A stretch of DNA of 64,000 bases from Laburnicola sp. R22_1 (Eukaryota; Ascomycota; Dothideomycetes; Pleosporales; Didymosphaeriaceae), in assembly GCA_014281115.1 (NCBI GenBank), contig JACONQ010000002.1, positions 434,001 to 498,000 on the forward strand. The letters run 5' to 3'. This document shows positions 34,655-46,100 of the stretch, piece after piece; positions within the stretch are counted from its first letter, which is position 1, and each line of letters starts with the position of its first letter. Below the pieces are notes generated by a model, which ran no database searches, was not told the origin of the DNA, and worked only from the letters and a program-made list of their open reading frames with translations. The position numbers and the translations under genes were made by a program.

Positions 34655-36505
34655 ACGTGTTTATAAGTAAGCGGCGCATATAAGCGAGCGGCGCACCCCA
34701 CTAACTTTTTGCGACGCGTTACCTATTAACTACAATGGCTCCACCAACGCTTGTTTAATTGCCCTATAATGAGGCAAATATCTTCCTAGCTATCTTAGCT
34801 ATTAAATAGAATTAAATTTAGAGTGAACAACGCGCTGCTACTATGTACAGCATCCCTAAAACTACGCTCTAGTGCCAACGCGCAGGAATCGCTGCGCGAC
34901 GCAACTATGAGCCTAAATTAAACAAGCTTACTAAGCTAGAAGAGGAGGTGATTGTTAAGTACATACTTAACCTAGATTCGCAAGGATTTGCGCCCACTCT
35001 AGGTGCTGTACAAGATATGGCGAATAAGCTGCTCACTAAGCGCAGCGCAGGCCACGTTGGCTAGCTATGGCCTAGGAACTTTGTTAAGCAAACAGACAGC
35101 CTTACAACGCGATTTAATCAACCCTACAATCAATAGCAAGCCCTCTGCGAGGACCCAACAGCTATACAGGCCTAGTTTGAGCTAGTAGCACGCACAAAGG
35201 CCACCTACAGTATCTATAATAAGGACACCTTTAACTTCAATAAGACTGGCTTTCTAATAGGTAAAATATCCTCCTAGCTAGTCGTTACTAGCTTAGAGAG
35301 GCGTGGCTGGCCAAAAGCGATCTAGCTAGATAATCGCGAGTGGGTGACGGCGATCCACAGAATTAACGCTGCTAGATAGGCAGTCCTGCCCTTTATTATC
35401 TTTGCTAGCCAGTACTACCTCTCTGCCTAGTACGAGGGCAACAATATACTAGGTGACTAGGCTATTAGTCTTAGCAACAATGGCTAGACTATAAACAAGC
35501 TTAGTGTTGCCTAGCTATAGCATTTTATTAAGCATATAGTAGAGCGTAGAGTAGGCGCGCGTTAGCTCCTAATACTCAACAGCCATAAGAGCCACAACTT
35601 GCTCGAATTCTAGAAAATCTGTAGGGAGAATAAGATCTATACCCTATATATGCCACCACATTCGTCACACCTCCTACAGCCACTTAACGTGGGCTGTTTC
35701 TCGCCATTAAAGCGGGCGTATAGGCGCTAGGTCGAGGGCCTAATACGCGACCATATTAATTATATTACTAAGCTTAAGTTCCTACTAGCCTTTCGCGCCG
35801 CCTACAACTAGTTAATTATAAAGGACAATATCTACGCAAGCTTTTAAGGCGCTAGACTAGTCCTATACAATTTAGAGGCAGTAATATCAAAGCTTAATAT
35901 AAAGCTTCGTACGCTGTCGCTAGCAGCCCTACTAAAGGCCCTATAGGAGTCTGCAACACTAAGCAACGCGCGCGAGCTAGGCGCTCAGTTAACTCTAGTT
36001 TATAAGCGGATCCAAAGGCATTAAGAATTCTCTTCTATATTAGTTATTTAGTTACTTAATTAGCTTATAAGAGGGGCTAAGAGAATAGCGCATTTAATAG
36101 TGCTTATACGCAATAAGATAGCTAGTCTACAAAGAGTAAATAAGGCAGCCACAACGCGTAAACAGCACAAAAAGAAGCAGATCTAGAAGCGAGGCACCCT
36201 ATTAAAGGCAGAGGGAGAGGAAATTATTGCTTAAAAGGCTATTAAGCAGCAACTAGAGGGAGAAACGCGGTATAGCCAGGCGTGGTTAGGTGCGAGCCAG
36301 CAGGCTTCAGCGCGCTGTACGCACTGCAGGGAGCCTGGGCACAACTTACGTACGTGCAAGAAGGCTTCTCTAGATACTACTTAATTTAGGATAGCTATTA
36401 TATTAATAGAATATTAATGCGTTGTGAATTTATACGCTGCAAAAGGCTAAGAGACTTAGTAGAGTGCGTCGCTCGCTTATATGCGCCGCTTACTTATAAA
36501 CACGT
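34655..36505 (+). mobile_element. Pogo/Fot1-type DNA transposon, copy 2 (1851 bp)
   Basis: TIRs ACGTGTTTATAAGTAAGCGG are better preserved than in copy 1. TA flanks lie at 34653-34654 and 36506-36507. The empty site is in element C copy 2 near 62420 (GCTCTAACACTATATAAAAA). Length is identical to copy 1. Confidence 0.9.
34735..36384 (+). pseudogene. Pogo/Fot1-type DDE transposase, copy 2, RIP-inactivated
   Basis: 550-codon frame from ATG 34735 (MAPPTLV) to TAA 36382-36384, with no frameshift. HTH region MYSIPKTTL; core motifs NKTGFLIGKIS, DNREWVTAIHRINAA, LLILNSHKSH and LLQPLNVGCFSPLK; terminal CCHC knuckle CTHCREPGHNLRTC. The three catalytic Asp positions all read Asn (AAT/AAC), as in copy 1. 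Stops are TAG/TAA, mostly at Gln. Slightly fewer RIP changes than copy 1 (CA kept in CACAACTTG and elsewhere). It has no activity of its own. Confidence 0.88.
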
Positions 36506-36766
36506 TATATAATAATATAGTTAGCTAAAATTTCTATAGTTAGTTTATTACGCGCTAGCGTAATTATATTATATAAAGTTCTCTAGTACTATAAAAGAGC
36601 ATTTTAAAAAATATATTAACCTAATTATATAGTTTTTAATTAGGGTAGAGTAGCTTCTAAAGCTATAGAGGCTATAGTGCCAAGCCAAAAGTCTGTTCCC
36701 CCAACACGCTAACGCGCGTACACCAACACCAACACCCTATTTTCAACACTACATTACTCCACCAAT

Positions 36767-38545
36767 ATGAGCTCTTTTGGTGTAGAAATTTCAGGAAATC
36801 GTCGCCGCAATGCTGAATTATCTGTCCAGCAACAGGATTTAATTATCGCGAAGTGTGAGGCAGGCGCGTTATCGCAGGAGTTGGCTAAGGAGTTTAACTG
36901 TACGCGTCGCTGCATTAACAAAACACTTTAGAGATATAGAGAATAACACTACAATTAATCGCGGCCTCGATTAGGGCGTCCCTAGGCGCTTAATACACAT
37001 AACAAGCGTGTACTCTATTAAGAGGCACGAAAAAACCTGAGGATTAAATACCTAGCCCTCCTCCGCAAGGCCTCCCTCCGCTGTATCTCTTAAACAACTG
37101 CATATCGCGCATTGAAGGCAGAGAGCCTGACCAACTTCCGGGCAGCGCGGAAGCCTAAGATCACTTGCGCGGTGGCCTAGGAGAGGCGTTAATTTGAATA
37201 GGAATATCGCAATTGGGATTGGCGCGGACAGCCCTTCCAGTTCTTAGATAAGTGCTCTATTTAAAGACGCTCCGGCGGCACATCTACATAGGTTTTTTGC
37301 CTCCCACACAAGAAATAGAGACATGAGATGATTAAGGAGACAGTTATATTAAGATCTTACGCGGCAATAGTGTGGGCGAGTATCTGGCTTGATTGGAGAG
37401 GGCGGGTTCGGCGGAGTCCCTTAGTGATTATGCCCAGGGACCTAGCAGCTCGTCGCAAAGGATACAGCGCATGGAGTTATATTAAAGCTCTACGCGAAGG
37501 ACTCCTCTATAATTATCACGCAGGAGATATCTATATGCACGACAACGCGCCCATCCACAGGGCGCGACAGTCGCTTAATTTTTTGGCGGAACACGGCATA
37601 CTGTGTCCGTGCACTCAACGCCCGGATTCAGTCAACGCCCGCCTTTTACTAGGAAAATCAAAGAAAATAAGCAACTTCACAGCTATATAACTCTTTAGCT
37701 ACTTTTTCTTTTTAAAAGCTTTCTTAATTAAAGTTATAGAGAAAGACTATCTCTATAACTCTAGAATTTTGGTTTTCTAATAATAATTAATTTTAAGAAA
37801 AAGTATAAAAGTACTAAAACTTAAGTCTCTAAATTTAAAAATAAATTTTTTTAGAAGTAAAGTATGCTGTTTAGAATATAGTTTATATTAAGACTTTTTT
37901 ATAAAGGACTACTTAAGAAGATAGATTATCTTTCCTAATTTTTTTATTTAAAAAAATAAAAAGATAATATAACTTTCTAGTTAATAGTTTTATTAGAAAG
38001 AACTTAATATAAACTATATTCTAAACAGCATACTTTACTTCTAAAAAAATTATTTTTAAATTTAGAGACTTAAGTTTTAGTACTTTTATACTTTTTTCTT
38101 AAAATTAATTATTATTAGAAAACCAAAATTCTAGAGTTATAGAGATAGTCTTTCTCTATAACTTTAATTAAGAAAGCTTTTAAAAAGAAAAAGTAGCTAA
38201 AGAGTTATATAGCTGTGAAGTTGCTTATTTTCTTTGATTTTCCTAGTAAAAGGCGGGCGTTGACTGAATCCGGGCGTTGAGTGCACGGACACAGTACAAC
38301 CAATTAAGTGGCCGCGTTATTCCCCCAACATCAACCCCATCGAACATCTCTAGTGGTCCCTTAAGAGAGAACTCTATAAGCGTTACCCCAATATAGGCGA
38401 CCTTGGCGATAGTAACAAGGACTTTAAGACCTTCTGCGCGGCGTTAAAAGATTGCTGGCGTAGGATCCCTAATTCGCTGATTCGCAAGCTTATACTTAGT
38501 ATGCCGCGCCGCCTACTTGCTCTCCGGCGTGCGCGCGGGTATTAA
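36767..38545 (+). pseudogene. Tc1/mariner DD34E transposase, interrupted by a MITE
   Basis: ATG 36767 (MSSFGVEISGNRRRNAELS), stop 38543-38545. N-terminal helix-turn-helix: IIAKCEAGALSQELAKEF and CTRRCINKTL. The core reads FLDKCSI (first D kept, next E changed to K), YMHDNAPIHRA (second D) and YSPNINPIEHL (E kept, SPD changed to SPN). Splicing out 37601-38294 plus one TA joins AEHGI to QPIKWPRYSP without a shift and leaves exactly 34 residues between the second D and E. Several TAG/TAA stops replace Gln or Trp upstream. The DDE triad itself is preserved. Confidence 0.87.
37601..38294. mobile_element. Foldback MITE, 694 bp, nested in the mariner
   Basis: A near-perfect inverted repeat over about 300 bp per arm, starting CTGTGTCCGTGCACTCAACG, around a short AT-rich loop near 37900-37990. 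It is flanked by TA (37599-37600 and 38295-38296). It has no coding capacity. TA target and TIR style suggest mobilisation by a Tc1/mariner transposase. Its TIRs differ from those of the host mariner, so another element supplied the enzyme. Arm tips keep CA/TG while the middle is AT-rich. Confidence 0.88.
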
Positions 38546-39136
38546 ACAAAATATTAATCAAATAATTATCTCTATATCAATTATCAACTCTCCGGGAGCG
38601 ATATTGGGGGTGCCGGAGCGCTCTGCGCGACGGGGTGGTGATGATGGCGGACCTCGCTTACCCCTGCGGGGAACAGACTTTTGGCTTAGTACTGTACTAG
38701 TAGTAGAAATATCTAGGGGTAGAAGTAAAAGTGCTAAAAGTTATAGGTGCCCTGCGCGCGTATAATAGGTAAAAAGCTACTAAATTAGTAGTAAGCTAGA
38801 TAGCTAGAAAGTTAAATAGCTAGAGGTAAAAGCGCTAAAAGTAATAGGTGTCTATATATAGCAGGCTAGCTAGGAAGCTACTTAACTAGTAGTAAATTAG
38901 GCCACTCACTTTTATATTTTAGAGTGTCCCTAGGGGCAGAACAAGTTAGGTAACTAGTAGATTAAATTAAGGGCTAATAGTTAGGAGGCAGCTCCTAATT
39001 GTTAGAGTTTTAGAGGATTTTATTAGGCAGTTTACTATCTAATTTATTATCTAAGTATCCTTTCTATAGAAAATTAGACTCAGGATTAATTAGGTTAGTA
39101 AATTTAGGGTTATTATTAGGAAGGTTGTTATAATAG

Positions 39137-39601
39137 TATTAACACGGGGTCACGTACCTTATTCTACTTTGTGTTAGAAGAGGTAAGGTAACTCGAGGTG
39201 TTCGTGCTAGTAGGCTTTAGAAGGAATTAAGTGAGATGTTAATAGTCTTATATAAGGCTCCTCTAATTCTAAATAAGATAGAATAACTAGTACTAACCTA
39301 TATAGGAGGTTGTACTATAAGAAGAATTAACTATAAAGATTTTAAACTAAGAAGATTCCCTAGATCTATATAGTCCTAATCTTTTATAAACTTACTATAA
39401 TTACTATAATCGTAGTAATTCGCCTAATTACCCTAATTACTATAACTATAGTAATTTATTACGTACCCCTAATTACTCTAATTACTATAATTATAGTAAT
39501 GTTTTATATAACCTACTAACTTATTACTGTGTCTTATTATGCGTGTGCCCTATATGTATTTGTTAGATCTTCCTAGCCTTACTGCGTCTATATTCGTAAC
39601 A
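39137..39601 (-). repeat. 3' LTR of gypsy D (465 bp)
   Basis: Plus-strand view: starts TATTAACACGGGGTCACG, ends ATTCGTAACA. It contains a cluster of palindromes at 39393-39505. Confidence 0.9.
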
Positions 39602-39615
39602 CTTACCCCCCTCCT
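39602..39615 (-). promoter_or_regulatory. Polypurine tract of gypsy D
   Basis: On the minus strand, AGGAGGGGGGTAAG directly precedes the LTR, as required for plus-strand priming. Confidence 0.75.
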
Positions 39616-40399
39616 AAGGTTATTATTCTAATACCCTTACTCTTACTATGTAGTATAGGGTTTCCTAAGTATAAAGGTATATTCTTTCTTATTTGCGGGT
39701 ATTAACTACGCTTAATCCTTTATTCTTATCCAATGTCCTAATAATGCCTAGGGATCCTTCTGCGCTAACTCGTAACCATCTTTATCTCGCGACTAAGATT
39801 GCTTGCAGCGGCGTACATATGCCTATTCCTTATAATTATTATTTTCTTTAGAGCCTTAATTGCCTAGTAATAGCTAATTCTTTTTCTCTTTGTTATTCTA
39901 AGTGCATACGCCTTAGGCGTCCCTACACTAACCTATTCTAGGAGTCTTTTAACTAGACTTAGAAGAAGTACTTACAAAAGGTAGAGGAGAATAAAAAGGC
40001 TCTCTTAGCTATCCTTGTACAGCTCATATAAAATAAGAAGATACTATAGTAGGCTAAGGAACATACTTATAAAAAGGCTATCTATTTAGTGTTAGAGATA
40101 GAAGCTGCTAGAGAGCTTAATAATTCCTTAGTTAACTATCCTAGCACTAATGTCTTAGTAGGGTTTTTGCCCTTATTATAGACTTTGCTTAACACTGTTA
40201 AGTAGTTTTCTAGTAGTCTACTATCTCTTCTAGGTATAGTTTCCGCGTCCTTTAGTAATACTACTTTACTAACTGCTAGTACTCTACTATATTCCTAATA
40301 GGTTCCCACGTATCTTAGCTAGTAGGCTATCCTTTCTACTTAACTAAGTACTTCTACTAACATCTAAACTTCTATAGGTCTTTAACTTCTTTAATCTTA

Positions 40400-43300
40400 T
40401 ACTCTTTATCCTTAAGTTTAAGCTGTGTTTTAATTTTAGCGTCTAGTAGTGCTAGTTTAAAGAGTGACTTATAAAAGATAGGGTGTATATAAGATTTCTT
40501 TAGTAACTTTACCTTATAGTTTACTAGTTCTTATTTCTCTAGAATTTTAAATAGTCCTACTTAGAGGTAATTAAGTTTCTTAGATAGTTGCTTAGTTTTT
40601 AGATTCCTTTATAATAAGAGAATTTTGTCCCCCCTCTTAAGGGTTAGTCCCTTAAGTCTGTTTTTGTTTACTTGCTTAGCTGTTATAAGGTTCTATTAAG
40701 CTATTTGTTTACTTAAATCGTCGTGTAGCTTATGTATAAGCCAGGCCTTTTTATTAGCTAATACTAAAAGGCTCTTAATATCCTTTAGATCTTAATAAGC
40801 AATTAGATTATATCTATAGTTTGCGTAGTGTGGTAAGCGTCCTATTATACTAGACCTTACGCTGTTGTACGCTAATTGCGCTGTTGGTAATAGCTTAACC
40901 TAAATATTTTGCAACTTATTAATATATATTCGTAGGTATTATTCTAGTATTTAGTTAATTTATTCTATCTAGCTGTCTGTTTAGGCGTAAGCTATTATCG
41001 CGAGCTTGCGAATAATCCCTAGCATTGCTAGGAACGTTTCCTAGTACTTAGATATAAACAGTTTATTACAATCTATAATAAATTCTTCTGGTAGTCTATT
41101 ATTAGCGATAAGAGTCCTTATAATCTTATAAGCCATGACTTCTACTATTATAGACTTATTTGTGAGTATAAAGTATGCTCACTTAGTTAATTAATTAATA
41201 ATTACTAATACTAAGTCGCATAGTTATCTAGATCTAGGTTCTATTAATATTAGAAGCTTTACTATAAAGTCTATTATAACACTAGTCTATAGCTGCGTAG
41301 GTGGTATTAGGGGTTGCAACAACCTATAGGGCTTATATCTCTTAGGCTTATTCTTCGCATATGCTAAATAGTTACCTATAATCTTTCTTACCTTATTGTG
41401 CGCGTGTGAAATATTATATTTCAGCCAAATTTGTTAAGTTGTTTCATTAATACCTAGATATCCCCATTTCCTTAACTTATATTATAATTTAATTAAGGTC
41501 TTAGCTATATTATCTAGTACCTTAATCTTGTCTTAATTATTGTAATCCTTTATAGTGTGTTATATCCACTAGTTTAGGTTATACTAACCTTATTACTCTT
41601 AGTTTAGTTAGGAGTAGTCCTAAAAATCCTTAACTTATAGTCCTTTGTATTAAAGCATTGCCACTTTTGCTAGTTGGGACTAGTTATACTAAAGGGTCCT
41701 ATTAGTTCCTATTTATAATATCGCGTCGTTCGTCCTAGGTTAGTCTGTTTTCCTAAGATCTAATCTTTAACTAAGGGCGTCTACTGCCCTGTTTAGTAAT
41801 CCTAGGCAATAGTAGATCTTAAAGTTATAGTTTGCTATTATTTCTACCTATCTAACCTATTATTAGTTAGGTTTCTTAGTTAATATAAAACTTGTAAGGT
41901 TCTAGTAGTCTAAGAACACTTTAATTTAGTGTTAAGCTCCTATAAGCTGTAGTTCCTATTATTTAAAAAAATCTATTATTGCTAATAGTTTCTTATTATA
42001 AATATTATAGTTAAGTTCTACTTCTAAAAACTTCCTAGAATAGTAGAATATTAGTCTCTATTTTCTATCCTTACCCTACTATGTAAGCACAGCTCCCAGG
42101 GCGTAGTTAGATACGTCTGTTTCTATATATATTAGTTGTGTTAGATTCTATATCTGTAGTAATAGTGCTATAGTAAATAGTTCCTTTAGCTTCTTAAAAG
42201 CTGCCTGTTGTTCCTAGCCCTAGGAGAACCCTTTCTCCTTCTTAGTTACTTTTATAAGAGGCGCTGTGATTTTTAAGTATTCTATAATAAACTTTTAGTA
42301 GAAGTTCGCAAATTCTAAGAAGGAGCACGTCCTTAACTATCTTAGAAACTAGCTAGTCCTATACAGCTGTAACTTTCTATAGGTCTATAGTAATACTATC
42401 TTGTCTAATAATAAATCTAAGATATCTAGTTTAGGTGACGTAGAATTCACACTTCTCTAGCTATAAGAGTAACCTATACTACTTTAGTTTATTAAGCACC
42501 TTCTTTACATATTCTACGTGCTTCTTAAGCGATTCCTTAGAGTATACTAGTATATTATCTAAGTACGCTGTGTAGAATATATCTAAGTATTTATATAGTG
42601 CCTTATTAATAACTACCTAAAATGTTGCTAGTGCGTTTATTAATCTAAAAGACATAACTATGTATTTAAATAGGCTATATTATATTTTAAAGGCTATAAG
42701 CTATTTAAATTTCTTCGCAATTTGTATTTAGTAGTATTCTTTGTAGATATTAAATTTTATAATCTACTTAACTCCCTAGAGTAAATTAATAAGTTCTTAG
42801 ATAAGAGGTAAGGAGTATTAGTCCTTTCTTATAGCGTTATTTAGCTGTCTATAATCTATATAGAGCCTTAGCTTACTATTCTTTTTTAGTATAAATAGAA
42901 TTTGTAAGGCTATTAAGCTCCCACTCTATTATATAAATTCTCTTATAAGATTCTTATTAATATACGCCTTTAGCTTTTTTTATTAGCTATCTAATAGCTA
43001 GTATATATGTTTAGACTTAAGCTTTACTCCTTCCTCTAGATAAATCTTATAATCCTACTCCTAGTACTCTAGTAAATTATTGCTTCTATAGTCTTTAAAG
43101 AGCTTATAATATTTCTCATATTTCTAAGATATATTAGGTTATATTTTATTCTTTATAGTCGCAACTTATTGTGCCTAAATAACTCCTACTTTTTAAGAGT
43201 CTTTCTAGTATATACGCATAATCTTTATTATTAATATCTTACTAATCCTATCTAGCTAGGATATACTATAGATTGTTGGGCTTAATTATAAGTTGTGGTC

Positions 43301-43900
43301 TAAAGCGACCTACTTTACAGATTCTCTTCTTGCTAACCTTTATTATAAAGCGACCTTTTTTATAGGCTATTAGCTTTGTAATATTCTATTCTGCTAATTA
43401 ATAGCGGGGTTGTGCTTCCTAAGCTAATTGTATCTAATTAATATATCTTCTTCTCTAAGATCTATAATATTAATTTGTTGTTAGTTCTCTAATCTAGCAA
43501 GTTCTAGTAATACTTCTTAGGTTTTAAGGCGTATTACGCTATCTTTGTATTCTAGTAGTGTGTTATCTACAAGCACAACCTTTACTAATTCTGGCTTATT
43601 CTAATAGGGTATATTATATCTTTCTACTTCTTATAGTAATATAAAGGTCTACTTAGCGTCGCTATCTATAAGCGCGCAAATTTTATATGCTTATATTAGT
43701 ATATTTATCTTTAGACGTGTTTACGTATTATAGTGTAATTTATAAAGGATTATTAATTTTCTCTTACTAGTGTAACCCTATCGCTAAGAGCTCCCTAGTT
43801 TTTTGTTAGTTTTAGGCCCTTTAGAGACTATTCTGCGCCTTATTTATTATTAAGGTGTATTTAACACTAGTTCTTATAATATTCTATCTATAATATAGTT
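40400..43900 (-). pseudogene. Gypsy D pol: protease, reverse transcriptase, RNase H, integrase
   Basis: Minus-strand frames, from high to low coordinates. The RT (about 42900-42200) reads [72 protein letters not shown] and TRYLRFIIRQDSITIDLQKV. The Y-L-D-D box is Y-L-D-N near 42555. Integrase (about 41330-40900): LLQPLIPPTQ, SVIIDFIVKLLIL, ANNRLPEEFIIDCNKLFISKY and ILEYLRIYINKLQNI-like blocks; TDGQTE is broken by stops. The order RT then integrase is the gypsy order. All changes fit RIP. Confidence 0.88.
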
Positions 43901-45630
43901 GTATACCGCTGCTACAGTAGTACCTTGTTAAGGGTTTTGTTGGGCGGAAAGCATCCTGCTAATTCCTTTATTTCCTAATAATTTCGACAGTTGTCCTTGT
44001 TGCACTTTGTCTAAGGTTCATTCGAATAAGAGTCCGTGTCTATGTCTTAGTTAATATCTGCTAGTTAAAGCTTCTTCTTATTCGCATATATATTTTAAGC
44101 ACCGCTTTTAGTTATAGTTTATCTATTCTAGTAAATTATTATATTCCTTCTTATGTCTAACTCTATAATTCTTTTAGTTACAAAGTGCTTTGTCCGCGTC
44201 TTCTTTCTTTAGTTCTACTAGCCACTATCCTATTGTATGCTTATGCGTCCTATAGGTTTTGTAGGTGTTATTATAGTATTAGTACTATCTAAGCAGTTTG
44301 TGCTAGTTCTTTTACTTCTATTAATAGTAAATATGGCAAGGATCCTTATTTTTTCTGTAGGCTAGTTGTGCTTCGCATTCCTCTGTGGTAATTAGAAAAT
44401 AGTCTTAATAGCTAGGCTATTAGGCTATAACCCTTTAGTCTTCTTTATGTCTTTTGCAGTATTTATTATTAACTACTATTTTATACTCTATTTAATTAAG
44501 AGCTATATACTCTTTATTTAGGTCTAGTAGTGTTAACTCTCTATAGAATTTAATTATTCCTACCCTTATAGCCCTAGCCCTGCTAATCCTTTGCTTCTCT
44601 AAGCAGTTTTGTTTAAAGTAGCCTTACTTACTATATGCTAGATATGCGTAATTATTATAGCGCCTCTATCTTTCTTCTTTTAATAGACTATTATCCTTTT
44701 AAGGTTCTTTAGGTCTGTTCTTCCTCTTGGAAGATCCCTTTTCCTAGACTTTGCTAGCTATAATAACATCTCTATTCTTATTATAGTATTGCCTTATCTT
44801 AGATTCCTCCTTTAGCTTAGTAATTGTCTTAGCTCTGCTATACTTTTTTTCCTACGCTTTTTTATAGAGATAGTTGTTAATATGTGCTGCAATTTTAATT
44901 AACTTACTTAAGTTGTCTAGTTTATTATAGAGTAGCAGTGCATTCTTAATACTGTCCTTTAGTCTATAGTAGAAGGCTGCCTTTAACGCTGCATTATTCC
45001 GCTTAACCTTAGATTATAACTGTCTAAACCCTAAGGCATACTTACTAACTAACGTTATTTATTATAACTATTAAATCTATTATTTAGCTTATTATTTTTA
45101 TTTAACTTCTCTAAATATAACATATATCTATTCTTTAAAATCCTGCTACGTTTTAAATATAAGCTTAGTTTTATTTCATATCTCGCTAATCTTCTCCTTA
45201 GTAATAAAGTTATCTACTAATAGCTAAAGCTACTCCGCTGTCCTTTCTCTTAAGTATAGGCTGGCTGCGAGAACCTTATCTAATTCTATAGAAAATAAGG
45301 CTAAATTATACTAATAGTATAACTCTATATTAGTAAGAAACTTTTCTAGCCCTTGTCTTTTACTATACTTTTCTATAGACAGTTAAATAGTCTTTTCTAA
45401 ATCTACTACCTATTATATTATAACAGCTGCTAGGAGTTCTAACACCTATACTTCTAACTATTAAATCTAGTTTACTTATGCTACTATTACACTAGCTGCA
45501 TTTATAGTTAGTCTACTAGTACTACTACTAGTAGGTATTGCTGCTAAGCCACCACTAGCTAGTACTTAGGTACTTACTAGCGTTGTTATAGTGTATTAAC
45601 TATTTTCTTAAACCTATTAGGTAGTTAAAG
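43900..45630 (-). pseudogene. Gypsy D gag with decayed CCHC knuckle
   Basis: This occupies the gag position between the 5' LTR (right side) and pol. Around 44680-44590 a frame reads YLAYSK, stop, GYFKQNCLEKQR, which is a CX2CX4HX4C nucleic-acid-binding knuckle with C, C and H turned to Tyr. Capsid motifs are not recognisable to me. Confidence 0.65.
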
Positions 45631-46095
45631 TGTTAATATAGGGTTACGTACCTTGTCCTAATCTATATTAGGGGAGATAAGGTAACTTAGGGTGTCCGTG
45701 CTAGTAGGCTTTAGAAGAAATTAAGTAAGATATTAATAGTCTTGTGTAAGGCTCTTCTAATTCTAAATAAGATAGAATAACTAGTACTAACCTATATAGA
45801 AGGTTGTACTATAAGAAGAATTAACTACAAAGATTTAAAACTAAGGAGATCTCCTAGATCTATATAGTCCTAATCTTCTATAGACTTACTATAATTACTA
45901 TAATCACAGTAATCCGCCTAATTACCCTAATTACCATAACTATAGTAATTCGTTACGTACCCCTAATTACTCTAATCACTATAATTATAGTAATTTGTCA
46001 CGTAACCTACTAACTCATCACTATATCTTGTTATACGTGTGCCCCGCGCGTATTTGTTGGACCTCTCCGGCCTTGCTGCGTCCACATTCGTAACA
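45631..46095 (-). repeat. 5' LTR of gypsy D (465 bp)
   Basis: Plus-strand view: starts TGTTAATATAGGGTTACG, ends ACATTCGTAACA. It is less RIP-mutated than the partner near its right end (CCCCGCGCGTATTTGTTGG). Confidence 0.9.
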
Positions 46096-46100
46096 AATAG

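Larger units (their letters stand above)
36683..38686 (+). mobile_element. Tc1/mariner transposon, mildly mutated, split by a MITE
   Basis: TIRs start AGCCAAAAGTCTGTTCCCC. The right flank is TA (38687-38688) and the left is CA (36681-36682), so one side of the TA duplication has mutated. Without the MITE and its TA the element is 1308 bp, a normal mariner size. GC content and CA/TG frequency are far above the surrounding element C, so it arrived after most of the local RIP. Confidence 0.88.
34364..39136 (-). other. Element C copy 1, long 3' untranslated region with three insertions
   Basis: After removing the pogo and mariner elements, about 0.9 kb of C sequence remains between the protease frame and the LTR. 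It matches 61801-62705 of C copy 2, which gives empty sites for both transposons. No coding frame is recognised; it contains a repeated GGTAGAAGTAAAAGTGCTAAAAG-type motif near 38720 and 38825. Confidence 0.7.
39137..46095 (-). mobile_element. Ty3/gypsy retrotransposon D, complete but RIP-inactivated
   Basis: Two LTRs of exactly 465 bp and target duplication AATAG (39132-39136 and 46096-46100). In sense, the LTR starts TGTTACGAATGTGGACGC. A polypurine tract, AGGAGGGGGGTAAG, next to the left LTR fixes the minus orientation. It is inserted in the 3' untranslated region of element C copy 1, whose sequence resumes on both sides. Confidence 0.92.

Noticed and set aside
35003..35185. 60-codon plus-strand frame
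   Set aside because: Out-of-frame shadow within the pogo transposase copy 2.
38517..38765. 82-codon plus-strand frame
   Set aside because: Overlaps the mariner transposase end in another frame and crosses the mariner's right TIR into element C.
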